Notes under the pieces: generated by a model
What the model saw: the letters and a program-made list of their open reading frames with translations, nothing else
Database searches by the model: none
What the model was told of the DNA's origin: nothing
Translations under genes and position numbers: made by a program
Shown: positions 52,529 through 61,550 of the stretch, piece by piece
Layout: every line of letters begins with the position of its first letter
Position numbering within the stretch: position 1 is the first letter of the stretch
NCBI GenBank assembly: GCA_964464965.1
Contig: CAYXHM010000006.1
Location: forward strand, 62,001 to 126,000
DNA from: UBA5543 sp964464965
GTDB lineage: Bacteria; Bacteroidota; Bacteroidia; Chitinophagales; Chitinophagaceae
DNA length: 64,000 bases
Direction of reading: 5' to 3'

Positions 52529-53563
52529 CTAAGCCTTTATGCCTCTTTTCCTGGTTTGTTTCTTGTTTTGCCCGGCAGAGGGATTATCTTCATCGTTAGG
52601 CTTTTCTGTCTGTTTAGCAGATTTTTTCGTGTCCTGTTTTTCAGACCTGGTCTCGTTCTGCCTGATCTCTTTTCCTTTACCGTCGAAGATCTTTAATGAC
52701 TTGTATTGTGGATTCGCCTGCACAAATCCTTTTTGCTCTTCACCTTCTTTAATAAAAGTCACCGATTGTTTATTCCCTTTTTTAAGTGAGTCGATCAATC
52801 TGCCTTTATCGGTATCGTCACCAAGTTCTTTGATCTTGTGTTTTGACAGAACAGCTTCAAGGTCATAGCCATAATTTTCATGGAAATGTTTCACTTTGAA
52901 ATTTCCTTTCTCATCTGCATCATTCCTGTCCAGCTGTACCCAGGAATTATACTTATCTTCCTGTTTATTCACCAAATCCTTGTTGACAGCCCTGCCATCC
53001 ATCAGGTTGTACGCTTCTTTGAAAGTGAACGTATTGTCTTTACCTACATAAAAGGTCTGTTTCATTTCTTCGCCTGCTTCGCTTTTGATACCGGATAGTT
53101 GCGCTATAGTGCCGTTATGAGTAGCGTCTAACTGTATCACCGAGCCGTCAGAAAGTCTAAGCGTGGCCTTATTACTACCCGGCAGGGCATCATTCACTAA
53201 GGAAGGTTGGACATTCTGAGCAGCATCCTGAGATCGGTAGAAATATATTCCAAATACCAGTAGCATGGACATAGCAGCTGCATATGGCCACCACAGCTTT
53301 CTTTTAACAGGCAGATTATCCCGTTTTGCCTGAAGTTTGATTAAGGACGATTCCGTTTCAGATGCATTCCATTCTGCTATAGCTTCAGTGCGATAGGATA
53401 AATCCGTCAATTCCTCAAACAGTTTTGCATTAGAAGGTTTTGCCTGTTTCCATGCTACCAGCTCACGGGATTCTTCAGGTGTTAAACGCTTTTCCAGGTA
53501 TCCTGATACAAGGTAAATAATTCTTGTCTGTTTAATTTCTTTCATGGGCATAGAGGGAGGCAT
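52529..53563 (-). CDS. Chimeric protein: FecR anti-sigma N-terminus fused to DUF3945 C-terminus
   Basis: The 344-residue frame is uninterrupted. Residues about 7-160 look like a FecR anti-sigma factor: RIIYLVSGYLEKRLTPEESRE, a transmembrane helix at about 91-108 (WWPYAAAMSMLLVFGIYFY) and the start of the periplasmic domain (LPGSNKATLRLSDGSVIQLD). From about 165 it switches to DUF3945-type sequence: FTFKEAYNLMDGRAVNKDL, YNSWVQLDRNDADEKGNFK and the Lys/Gln-rich tail. The FecR signal-transfer domain is missing. Start may also be Met7 at 53545. An ECF sigma gene lies upstream on the same strand. Confidence 0.75.
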   Translation of the reverse strand: MPPSMPMKEIKQTRIIYLVSGYLEKRLTPEESRELVAWKQAKPSNAKLFEELTDLSYRTEAIAEWNASETESSLIKLQAKRDNLPVKRKLWWPYAAAMSMLLVFGIYFYRSQDAAQNVQPSLVNDALPGSNKATLRLSDGSVIQLDATHNGTIAQLSGIKSEAGEEMKQTFYVGKDNTFTFKEAYNLMDGRAVNKDLVNKQEDKYNSWVQLDRNDADEKGNFKVKHFHENYGYDLEAVLSKHKIKELGDDTDKGRLIDSLKKGNKQSVTFIKEGEEQKGFVQANPQYKSLKIFDGKGKEIRQNETRSEKQDTKKSAKQTEKPNDEDNPSAGQNKKQTRKRGIKA

Positions 53564-53746
53564 TATATATCCTCAATACCACATTGATGTAATAAAGTAA
53601 CCATCACTCCGCATTTTTTTTTTTAATCCTATGAATAGAGAAAAGGGGGCAGATGTCAAATGATATTTTGAGTATAGTAAGTAGATATGGATTAATTCAG
53701 CTTTCTCCTACTTTTTTACCAGTAAATCTGTACCAATGGTAAAAAT

Positions 53747-54565
53747 TTATAAACGCCTACCTTTGCCGTAGCCCGGTCCATGACGTAATCTTCGCATTCT
53801 TATAACTTCCAGATGCCGTTTTAAATTTGCAATCTCTAAGTCGTTTTGCCATTCTTGTTGGGCTTGTAGTAGCTTGTGATTTAAGTTCGCAGTTCGGACA
53901 GACCACTCGCCGTTAGTTGTGGTTGTGATGAAAGCGCTGCGTGAAATCCGTGCAAGTGTTGCACGCCTTCCTATCCGTAGAGGGAACAGGCAGTACAATG
54001 CGTTTCTCAAATCCCAAGGGTCGTTTAACGTTTGTACGCCCTTAAAATCAAAAATTACAGGAACCGAACAGTTAACCCATGCCGCTGGAAAGCAATTATC
54101 AGGATCGTAAACATTGTACATGCCGGGCTGATCTGTAACACGAATATGTTTCTGTCCTTTAACAAAACGTGGATAATCATGGGTAAGACGAGTGCAATCA
54201 ACAACCCAAATCATATTCTGATAAAAGTTCTCGCGCGCAATACGTTCCTGCGGCTTAAGATGGGAATGTTGAAACTCAATTACCAAACCATGATCTGTTC
54301 TAACATCCGCGATGTGTTTTTCACCTGTCAGTACATCGGGCAAAAAGCATTCTTGCCATAATCGTGGATAATTATTTTTCCATGAACGGTGCCATTCTTT
54401 TTCAGCTTCCCACCAGTTATCACACATTCGGGTACGCTGGTGTGCCCAGTGATGAACTCTTACCGATCCGCATTTTGCAATGACAGGATGTCCACAACCC
54501 CGACAGGTTCCTATTAAACCGGATTTAGGTTCAACAAGCTCTTCATTGATCAAAGCAAATTGCAT
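53747..54565 (-). CDS. Competence protein CoiA-like nuclease-fold protein
   Basis: The 272-residue protein begins with a zinc-ribbon-like part (Cys21 and Cys24 in GTCRGCGHPV, Cys32, then HHWAH). It is followed by a nuclease-like core with Asp87 in HIADVRT and Glu97-x-Gln99 in LVIEFQHSHL, the CoiA/PD-(D/E)XK pattern. CoiA acts in processing or recombination of incoming DNA in Gram-positive bacteria; in Bacteroidota accessory DNA its role is unknown. It sits between the sigma factor gene and the chimera gene. Confidence 0.75.
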   Translation of the reverse strand: MQFALINEELVEPKSGLIGTCRGCGHPVIAKCGSVRVHHWAHQRTRMCDNWWEAEKEWHRSWKNNYPRLWQECFLPDVLTGEKHIADVRTDHGLVIEFQHSHLKPQERIARENFYQNMIWVVDCTRLTHDYPRFVKGQKHIRVTDQPGMYNVYDPDNCFPAAWVNCSVPVIFDFKGVQTLNDPWDLRNALYCLFPLRIGRRATLARISRSAFITTTTNGEWSVRTANLNHKLLQAQQEWQNDLEIANLKRHLEVIRMRRLRHGPGYGKGRRL

Positions 54566-54615
54566 AATGCATTAATATACAATATTACAATCTTTCCTTT
54601 TCATTATTATTCGTA

Positions 54616-55197
54616 CTACAAAATGCAGTAAGGAATTGCTGTCAATGTGAGCATAGCGGTTCCAGACAGATTATCTTTGAGGATCTTTATACCTCTTAGT
54701 TTGTAATTTTTAACAACTTGCTCCGGCAGACCCATTTGCACTGCAATTTCATTATTTGTTAAACCTCCAATGTAACTCATAGAAATCACCTTACTGCATT
54801 GGGATGGTAGGTTGTTGATGGCACGATAGATCTCTGCAAGTACCTCAGCCCGGATCATTTCTTCTTGGTAGCTGTCCTGAGTTTGAGGTTTTCCTTTTTC
54901 AAAGGCTTCCCCGCGATTAAATGCGTTCTTTGAGGTTTTAAGGTAGTTTAAGCAGGCATTCCTGGCCGCATTATACAACAATGCTTGCAAGTGTTCTTTA
55001 CTCTCAATTTGTTGCCTTTTTTGCCACAGCCTTAGAAATAAATTTTCTACTACATCCTGTGCATCCTCAGGGCCTACAAACTTGGCGGAATAAAATCTTA
55101 ATGGTTGATGATAGATACGGTAAGTCCAGTCAAAAGCGGCTTCTTCTCCCATGCTGAATGGAAACTCCATTTGAAATATTTCCTCACGGCGTATCAT
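54616..55197 (-). CDS. ECF (sigma-70 family) RNA polymerase sigma factor
   Basis: The 193-residue protein has sigma region 2 (FDWTYRIYHQPLRFYSAKFV, DAQDVVENLFLRLWQKR) and region 4 (INNLPSQCSKVISMSYIGGL, TNNEIAVQMGLPEQVVKNY), the form of Bacteroidota FecI-like sigma factors. These usually pair with a FecR anti-sigma, which here is the altered chimera downstream, after a CoiA-like gene. A 31-bp perfect palindrome lies 54 bp upstream. Met10 is an alternative start. Confidence 0.9.
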   Translation of the reverse strand: MIRREEIFQMEFPFSMGEEAAFDWTYRIYHQPLRFYSAKFVGPEDAQDVVENLFLRLWQKRQQIESKEHLQALLYNAARNACLNYLKTSKNAFNRGEAFEKGKPQTQDSYQEEMIRAEVLAEIYRAINNLPSQCSKVISMSYIGGLTNNEIAVQMGLPEQVVKNYKLRGIKILKDNLSGTAMLTLTAIPYCIL

Positions 55198-55250
55198 TTT
55201 TATCTTTTTTCTAATGACAAAGCCGCATTTATTTCTTAAAAAGCTGCAAT

Positions 55251-55281
55251 TTACATTAGATTAATTGTTAATCTAATGTAA
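55251..55281. promoter_or_regulatory. 31-bp perfect palindrome upstream of the sigma factor gene
   Basis: TTACATTAGATTAA (55251-55264), TTG, and its exact reverse complement TTAATCTAATGTAA (55268-55281). The arms are AT-rich with only two G/C per arm and no following T-run, so operator is more likely than terminator. It lies between the hypothetical gene and the sigma gene. Confidence 0.7.
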
Positions 55282-55345
55282 CGAATATTAATGGTAAACC
55301 AACATCAATTACATGTGAAATTGAAGCGTATCTTTATTAAAGATC

Positions 55346-55726
55346 TTATAGATACTCAAAGATAATGTCAAGTGTTCCCGTCACCACATATCCACCAGTA
55401 GCAGGAATTGGGCTAAACAGATATTCTAAAGCAGGATTGGTGCGAATCATTTTACTTACAGAGACAGTACCAATGATTGTTAATGTAATAGGCAAGCGGA
55501 ATTCAATTGCAGCACTTGTGTTGCATGAAAGAGGATGCACAAAATCATCTGGCAAATTATCAAGGTATGTTACCTGACTTGGAGTCAAATCGAAATTATC
55601 ATCCATCCATCCTCGAAAGTCTGTTCTTACAGCTTCAGCTTCAATTTGTAATGCTGGATCAGCTAAGAGATAAAGTTCATCCTGTTTGTCCTGGACACCA
55701 GTCGGGGTTAATGGTTGTTTTGGCAT
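55346..55726 (-). CDS. Hypothetical protein
   Basis: The product of about 126 residues starts MPKQPLTPTGVQDKQDELYL and contains FRGWMDDNFDLTPSQVTYLD, followed by beta-strand-like segments (LPITLTIIGTV, GGYVVTGTLDIIFEYL). I do not recognise a named family. There is no signal peptide. I chose ATG at 55726 over the frame's earlier start at 55798, whose residues are AT-rich and non-descript. It is divergent from the LytTR gene. Confidence 0.6.
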   Translation of the reverse strand: MPKQPLTPTGVQDKQDELYLLADPALQIEAEAVRTDFRGWMDDNFDLTPSQVTYLDNLPDDFVHPLSCNTSAAIEFRLPITLTIIGTVSVSKMIRTNPALEYLFSPIPATGGYVVTGTLDIIFEYL

Positions 55727-55832
55727 AAGGTAATAATCAATAGGTGAAATTTTATATTTATTAATGACTAATTTAGTAACTATGAACTTGTTATACAACT
55801 AACCTCAGCATTCATCTCCTATCCTATCCCTT

Positions 55833-56663
55833 ATGATCAATACAATAAGCACATTTGAGAAACGGACAGTACAATACAAAGACCTTTTCCCCCGCCTCCT
55901 GATTACACTCATAGGAGCGCACTATATAGTATCTTTCGGCGAGCCGGAATCCTTCTTTGAGTTGCTTTTAATGTGGGATTATCAAAGATCATTGTTATAC
56001 AATTGGGCAATAGCTTTTCTCGTTGTAACACTCATTCGTTCAATTACACTTAAACTGGACGAAAAATTTGATTGGCAACAAAATCCGATTGTAAGAATAT
56101 TATTACAGTCAGTCTTTGGGATATGTTTTCTATCCATGATAGCTTTTTTATTGGCTGCAGTTTATTTTGCAGTACACGATTTAAACATCTTGGAAACAGA
56201 ATACATCTCTTATGATTTTCCAATGGTAATATTAATGCTGATGCTCATTAATTTCTACTACTTTGTTTACTATGTAGCAGTCACATGGGCAAAAAGCAAA
56301 AACGCAAAGCATGTAACAACGACCTACAAAAAAGTAATTATAGTCCAGCAGGGGGCCAAAAATATCCCAATTATTGTTGACGACATAGCGTATTTCTATA
56401 GAAGCAATGAGGAGAATTTTTTACGTTTAAAAAATGGGACGGACTACCTAATAACATCAGCGTTGGATGCTATGGAAAACAAATTAGACCCGCATTATTT
56501 TTTTAGAGTCAACCGACAATTTCTTATCAGTTTCTCTGCATGTGAACGGTTTGAACCAGTAGAGAATGATAAGCTTGAACTTTTTACCAACCCATCATTT
56601 AAGGAGCCAATTATTGTCAGCCAGAAGAAGGCACCAGATTTCAGGAAATGGATTGAGAAATAA
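55833..56663 (+). CDS. LytTR-family membrane regulator
   Basis: The 276-residue protein has about four transmembrane helices in the first 150 residues and a C-terminal LytTR DNA-binding domain (about 175-270): IIVDDIAYFYRSNEENFLRLK, LDAMENKLDPHYFFRVNRQFLI and the basic end. Such membrane-bound LytTR proteins regulate transcription without a kinase partner. It is a single gene, convergent with the XRE gene 26 bp away. Its target is unknown; the RHS-like operon to the right is a candidate. Confidence 0.85.
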   Translation: MINTISTFEKRTVQYKDLFPRLLITLIGAHYIVSFGEPESFFELLLMWDYQRSLLYNWAIAFLVVTLIRSITLKLDEKFDWQQNPIVRILLQSVFGICFLSMIAFLLAAVYFAVHDLNILETEYISYDFPMVILMLMLINFYYFVYYVAVTWAKSKNAKHVTTTYKKVIIVQQGAKNIPIIVDDIAYFYRSNEENFLRLKNGTDYLITSALDAMENKLDPHYFFRVNRQFLISFSACERFEPVENDKLELFTNPSFKEPIIVSQKKAPDFRKWIEK

Positions 56664-56689
56664 GATTGATTACTCTAGTAAACAAATAA

Positions 56690-57094
56690 TTATTTTCCTG
56701 TCCTGGTAATACTTTCGAGTAATTGAATCTTTTCACGCTCGCTTGCCAGCAACCGTTCTAACAGTGCCACCTTTTCATCATATAGTTCTACGATTTTCTC
56801 GATGGGATTAAACTGATAATTTACCATCGTGACATGCGAGTTTTCGTAGGTATTGCTTATATTATTAATAGCCATTTCCTCATTGAAATTCTTTATTGTT
56901 TCAGGAGTTACTTCAAGCGCATCAGCGACTTGTCTTAGCTTCTCCTCATCTATTGTTTCACTTTGTTCCATTTTTGAAACGGCCTGGTGAGAAATTCCCA
57001 GCTTACTCGCAAGAACTTCCTGTTTTATCCCTTTGATCTCCCGCAAACGACGGATCTTTCTTCCAATATGAAACAATTCAGGCATTTCAGTCAT
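56690..57094 (-). CDS. XRE-family transcriptional regulator
   Basis: The 134-residue protein has an N-terminal helix-turn-helix (GRKIRRLREIKGIKQEVLASK, LGISHQAVSKMEQSETI) at about residues 10-55 and a C-terminal coiled coil (VELYDEKVALLERLLASEREK) for dimerisation. Three phased TTGCAA palindromes lie just upstream, suggesting it represses itself and possibly the divergent RHS-like operon. Confidence 0.88.
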   Translation of the reverse strand: MTEMPELFHIGRKIRRLREIKGIKQEVLASKLGISHQAVSKMEQSETIDEEKLRQVADALEVTPETIKNFNEEMAINNISNTYENSHVTMVNYQFNPIEKIVELYDEKVALLERLLASEREKIQLLESITRTGK

Positions 57095-57118
57095 ACATAA
57101 AATATATTAAAAAGTCAA

Positions 57119-57175
57119 GTTGCAAATTGCAACCCCTGAGTTGCAAAATTCAACCTTCAGGTTGCAAAACGCAAT
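57119..57175. promoter_or_regulatory. Array of three 15-bp operators spaced by 21 bp
   Basis: GTTGCAAATTGCAAC (57119-57133), GTTGCAAAATTCAAC (57140-57154) and GTTGCAAAACGCAAT (57161-57175) are copies of a GTTGCAA-N-TTGCAAC-like palindrome repeated every 21 bp, two DNA turns. The array lies 24 bp upstream of the XRE gene start. Confidence 0.75.
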
Positions 57176-57491
57176 TAAAGATAATTTGCTTTTTTAATAA
57201 ATCGCTATACTTTAGCGTTTGATTATTCAAAATCGCACTTCATTTTCTTAGTAAAATACTAAGACGGACAATACAAATAAACACCTCCTATCCTGATTTT
57301 CCCCTTCCGGAGACTTTCAGAATTATTTTTCAATTAAATCTATGCATAATATGCAATATGTATTGAAATTCTGTTGCATGTAATTGTCTGATTTATAATA
57401 ACTGTTTTTACTTACTAAAACACAAGGGTATTAATACCCCTGCCAGATAAATAATGAACTGAATATCTTTAATACTCTTTAATAAAAGACC
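57176..57491. promoter_or_regulatory. Palindrome-rich upstream region of the RHS-like operon
   Basis: No gene is seen. Inverted repeats are CGCTA/TAGCG (57203-57217), TCTTAGTA-AAA-TACTAAGA (57246-57264) and GGGTATTAATACCC (57426-57439). A -7-like TATCTTTA (57464-57471, seven of eight matches) precedes the TTG start at 57492. The last palindrome lies about 25 bp upstream of this element, a plausible activator or repressor site. Confidence 0.45.
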
Positions 57492-60386
57492 TTGAAATAC
57501 ACGCTCCCTTTTATCATTATGCTTTGTTTTGTCCTTACGACAAAATCCTATAGCTATGCAGGGAATGCTGACAGCTCTTTAGTTTTATCGCTGGACCCAC
57601 CAGCACATGAGGGAAACGGAATCGTTCAGAAGCTTAATTACAAAGTACCAATATCTGGTAAAGCAAATATCCGTGTCAGGAGCTACCTGCAGGCGGGGAG
57701 GGATAGCCTGGCTCTTTACGATCTGGAATTTAAGCAAGTCAGCTTTTCTGAAGGGTTGGGCAGCGTTAACCTGGACTTCAATAGTAACAGTACAGTAAAC
57801 CAGGCGGATTATAAGTTCCAGGAAATTCTCAAGAGGTTTGAGGTGCTCCCTCCCGGAGATTATGTTACCTACCTGCAACTTTCATTTTCGGATACATCTC
57901 TTATTATTATTGAAAAATTCAATTGGTACGTAGACAGTGCCCTCTCTCCTTTTTCTCCGCTGAGAAAAGACGTCAATAAAAGCCTTGCTTCAGGTTCAGC
58001 GACAAATCTAAAAGGCATTAAAAAAGCACTTAAACCGGAAGCTCTGAATGATGCACAAGCTGATGCATTAAATAGTAAGATTGACCGGAAAGTTGCGCGA
58101 AAAAATGGTGTAGTATGTCGTCCCTATAAAAACTACGGTGAACGTCAGACCAGGTTTTATTATAAAGGATGGTACCTCGGTTACTACGAACTAATACCAG
58201 CTCCCGACTTAAAAGAAAGGATAAAAAGGGAAAATACACTATTAAAGAATAATCCTCTCGAATTGGTTGCCAACGACCTTGAAGGTTTTACCAGCCTTAG
58301 TTCACAGAACAAAAAAGCAACAAAAAAAGAAAAGAAAAATGAGGTAACCGGAAGTATTGACCTTTTAAGCAACTTTAGTAGCGGTAGGGAAACCGGTTCA
58401 GTGCAGGACAGAAATTTCCAGGAAGTTTACGGGGAATTTAATACGGAGATACTTAAAATACCGGTAATTATAGAAGGCTATTATACCACGCAAGACAATA
58501 AGCGTATGGCAAAAGCCAGTTACCTGAGGGTGCGGTATGATATTGAAAAAAATAAATCGGAGTTGAAAAACACCGCTGCTGGCTTTACGGACAAACATGA
58601 GTTGGCCGAATCGAAAGGAATCGGCTATAAAGCTGTTTATGAGCAGATGATCCGCGGCCTGGTCTCACAGCAGGCAGCAGAAAAAACGTCATTTAAAAGA
58701 GAATATGGGATCAGTGATGATTTACTTCGGCAATATAATGGTGATTTCACAAAAATGGTTTCCGAACTTGACACAACTGCTATCATCGATAAAGGTATTT
58801 CTTCTTCAGGAGATAAGGGGGCAGAGGTCAACCAGACAAAAGAAAAGCTATTACAAAACCGTAAAAAGATAGATGAGTATTATAATAAGCGTGAAGCGAC
58901 GACAAAAAAGATTGATAAATACCAGAAGTTGCTTGAACAGTACGAAAAGCAGCAAAACTTTGATTCGGCGATGTCCTATGTGAAAATCAAGGAAGTTGCC
59001 AGTACCCAGGATGCTTCTGCAAAACAACTGTCAAAGGCAGCGGAACATATACTACCACCCGGTAAAGCAACCTCATTCCTTAACTCCCTGACCAAACTTG
59101 AATTGGGAATACTCAACAGTTATGAATCCGATTATACGATGTCGGGGCAGGTATTAAAAGGTGGAGGGCTGGGTTATGACCTGGGCTTTGCAACAGTAAG
59201 CGGAGCACTGGGTAAAACAGAATACATTTCCAGAACTGTAGAAATCGACAAGTATAATACGACAATGCTGAGGGCGGACCTTCGTCCCACATCAAAAAGA
59301 AAATTAGGCCTGATTTATTATACCTGTTCTCCTACCAAGCAGATGGTTAGCGATAACGATTTTTTTAAAGGTGATAGCGGAATACCTTCTTTCAAACAAC
59401 CTGCAAACATCCTATCCATGCCTTACGAATTAACCGTCACTAAAAACCTTACCATTTCGGGTGAGGGGGCGGTATCATACAAAAAGTTCAACCATCTTAC
59501 CAAAATCGGCAATCACAATACAGCGTATAAAACCTCATTGACCTATAATATTCCAATTGCCAACATGAATGCCTCTGCAGAATGGGAGCATGTAGGTGCG
59601 AAATTTGAAAATGCAGCGTTACCATTTCCAAAAGCAGCGACTGACCGTTATACAGTTGCCACCCAGGCTACTGTTTTTAAATCTTTCCTTACCGCGGGTG
59701 TGCAGTTCAATTACCTGAAACTGGAAACTTTTTCGACTTCCGGCAGGAATATAAAATGGGGTTTTGATATCCGGACACATTCCAAAAGATATCCTGAGGT
59801 CTATCTTTCTTATAAGCCATTCAGTACGTTCCGCAGTTATGATGATACATTAGCGATTGCGCAGCGGCCCATGATCGGCAGTGTTTCTATTGCCCGTGCC
59901 AGCTACCAGTTAAAACGCAAAGAGCTTGTACATCGTATGATGGTTACCTACAACCGGAATTCCAGTATACAGGAAGAAGTATCTTATAACAGCACGACCA
60001 TACAGGCAACATATATGCTTTCGACAGTAAAAGACATGTTTAACCTGACCTTAGGCTGGATGGAGCAACCTGGTTTCCTACCCGGTCAAACAAGGAATGC
60101 AGGCAGCTATTTTGGCAACGTTTCCTATAGCCGCAACTTAACAGAAACCCTGACTGCAATGGCAGGACAAGACATCGCCATCGCTGGATACGGCCTTCAA
60201 CGTGCAGCTACCAATGCCGGTATTACGTATTCCTTTAAAAACAAACCTCTCAGGCTGCGTTTCATGGGAAGATATTCCGGTTTCAGGGCAAATGAAATTG
60301 CCGTTAACGAAACTATCTGGTCTTGTATACTGGCGTGTAACTGGCAGATCAGGCAATCACCCTTTAAAAGCGTAAAATCAAGATGA
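57492..60386 (+). CDS. Large exported protein with C-terminal beta-barrel-like region
   Basis: The 964-residue product begins at TTG 57492 with a signal peptide (MKYTLPFIIMLCFVLTTKSYSYAG); an ATG at 57519 would shorten it. Residues about 25-150 form a beta domain, about 160-300 a Lys-rich linker, and about 460-520 a coiled coil. The last about 400 residues have alternating strands with Tyr/Phe girdles and a strand-rich end (RLRFMGRYSG, WSCILACNWQIR), consistent with an outer-membrane barrel. No named family is recognised. It heads a five-gene operon with the RHS-like gene, so it may form the export or anchoring pore. Confidence 0.7.
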   Translation: MKYTLPFIIMLCFVLTTKSYSYAGNADSSLVLSLDPPAHEGNGIVQKLNYKVPISGKANIRVRSYLQAGRDSLALYDLEFKQVSFSEGLGSVNLDFNSNSTVNQADYKFQEILKRFEVLPPGDYVTYLQLSFSDTSLIIIEKFNWYVDSALSPFSPLRKDVNKSLASGSATNLKGIKKALKPEALNDAQADALNSKIDRKVARKNGVVCRPYKNYGERQTRFYYKGWYLGYYELIPAPDLKERIKRENTLLKNNPLELVANDLEGFTSLSSQNKKATKKEKKNEVTGSIDLLSNFSSGRETGSVQDRNFQEVYGEFNTEILKIPVIIEGYYTTQDNKRMAKASYLRVRYDIEKNKSELKNTAAGFTDKHELAESKGIGYKAVYEQMIRGLVSQQAAEKTSFKREYGISDDLLRQYNGDFTKMVSELDTTAIIDKGISSSGDKGAEVNQTKEKLLQNRKKIDEYYNKREATTKKIDKYQKLLEQYEKQQNFDSAMSYVKIKEVASTQDASAKQLSKAAEHILPPGKATSFLNSLTKLELGILNSYESDYTMSGQVLKGGGLGYDLGFATVSGALGKTEYISRTVEIDKYNTTMLRADLRPTSKRKLGLIYYTCSPTKQMVSDNDFFKGDSGIPSFKQPANILSMPYELTVTKNLTISGEGAVSYKKFNHLTKIGNHNTAYKTSLTYNIPIANMNASAEWEHVGAKFENAALPFPKAATDRYTVATQATVFKSFLTAGVQFNYLKLETFSTSGRNIKWGFDIRTHSKRYPEVYLSYKPFSTFRSYDDTLAIAQRPMIGSVSIARASYQLKRKELVHRMMVTYNRNSSIQEEVSYNSTTIQATYMLSTVKDMFNLTLGWMEQPGFLPGQTRNAGSYFGNVSYSRNLTETLTAMAGQDIAIAGYGLQRAATNAGITYSFKNKPLRLRFMGRYSGFRANEIAVNETIWSCILACNWQIRQSPFKSVKSR

Positions 60387-61537
60387 TGTTAAAAAAATCA
60401 TATATGACAAATAATTTGTACCGGATGTTAGGCTGCCTTTTATTGTTGGTGGCTGGTGGTTCACATATGTCAGCGCAAACTTTATCTGTTGTTGTTGACC
60501 TTTCTATGGTAAACGGAATAGAGTTGACTCCTAAAAATCTGTACAATTACAGGATAGTCAACAATACTTCAGAAGTGAAGGCCGTGACTGTAACAGGTAC
60601 TCTAAAGTATCGGAACTCAACGTTGAGGGCCAACTATACCTTCACGACCAATCTTTATCCCGGCAACAACCAATTCTCAGAGGCTAACGTCATGAATCCT
60701 ACATGGCAGTTTTCAGACAACGCATTGAAAGAGTTGTTTTTCAATTATGGGAAATTGCCTCAGGGTACATATGAATATTGCGTCAGCATACAGCTTAAGA
60801 AAGTGGTTTCCGAAAATCCTGAAAGTGACCCGGTGAATGACTGCATCTACCAGACCGTTAATGATATTTTTCTGATCAATCTGTTAGAACCTGAAGATGA
60901 CGCAAAAATATATGAGAAGAACCCTATGCTCTCATGGATTGTTAACTATCCTTTTGCCAGTGCTTTGACATATAAGGTCAGGGTCGCAGAATTAAAGAAG
61001 GGACAAAGCAATGTGTCAGCGATTACCCGTAATAATCCCATATTTCAGGAAAGCAATGTCGCCCCGACAAATATTATATATCCTGTTACTGCACGCCCTC
61101 TACAAGTATTCCAACCCTATGTATGGACCGTTGATGCTTATTATAAGGGCATATTGCTGGGAGGCGCGGAAACATGGCGCTTTACTATTATTGAGGATTC
61201 AATACAAGTACCTGCGGATGCAGATGATTCCTATTATGATTTCGAGCAGCATATAGGAGAAACCAGGGTGACAGCGCCTGGCGCACTCAGGCTAAAGTAC
61301 AATTCCGACAGGATGACAGATACTATGGATGTAGCAGTATTCAACAGCAAAAATGAAGAAATTGATATTCCGGATAGAAGGATCGCATTGAAAAATGGCC
61401 TTAACTATATTGATGTGGTATTCTTTGAACGTGCAAGACTGAAGCATAACAAGGATTACTCATTCCGGATAAGGGTGAACGGCCAGGAGTTTGACATTCC
61501 CTTTGTTTATCAGAACCCTTTATACTTAAAAAAATAG
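60383..61537 (+). CDS. Exported Ig/FN3-like protein
   Basis: The 384-residue protein has a signal peptide (about residues 8-32, ending SAQ) and then several beta domains. One resembles a fibronectin-III/Ig module: LLEPEDDAKIYEKNPMLSWIV, YKVRVAELKKGQS and VWTVDAYYKGILLGGAETWRF. It overlaps the previous gene by 4 nt (ATGA), so translation is coupled. No catalytic motif is visible; a structural or adaptor role in the envelope is likely. Confidence 0.65.
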   Translation: MMLKKSYMTNNLYRMLGCLLLLVAGGSHMSAQTLSVVVDLSMVNGIELTPKNLYNYRIVNNTSEVKAVTVTGTLKYRNSTLRANYTFTTNLYPGNNQFSEANVMNPTWQFSDNALKELFFNYGKLPQGTYEYCVSIQLKKVVSENPESDPVNDCIYQTVNDIFLINLLEPEDDAKIYEKNPMLSWIVNYPFASALTYKVRVAELKKGQSNVSAITRNNPIFQESNVAPTNIIYPVTARPLQVFQPYVWTVDAYYKGILLGGAETWRFTIIEDSIQVPADADDSYYDFEQHIGETRVTAPGALRLKYNSDRMTDTMDVAVFNSKNEEIDIPDRRIALKNGLNYIDVVFFERARLKHNKDYSFRIRVNGQEFDIPFVYQNPLYLKK

Positions 61538-61550
61538 TGTGTTATAATTT

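Noticed and set aside
49450..57100. Complete conjugative element or insertion sequence
   Set aside because: No integrase, transposase, relaxase or conjugation gene is visible; only regulators and DUF3945-type proteins, so only a remnant or edge can be claimed.
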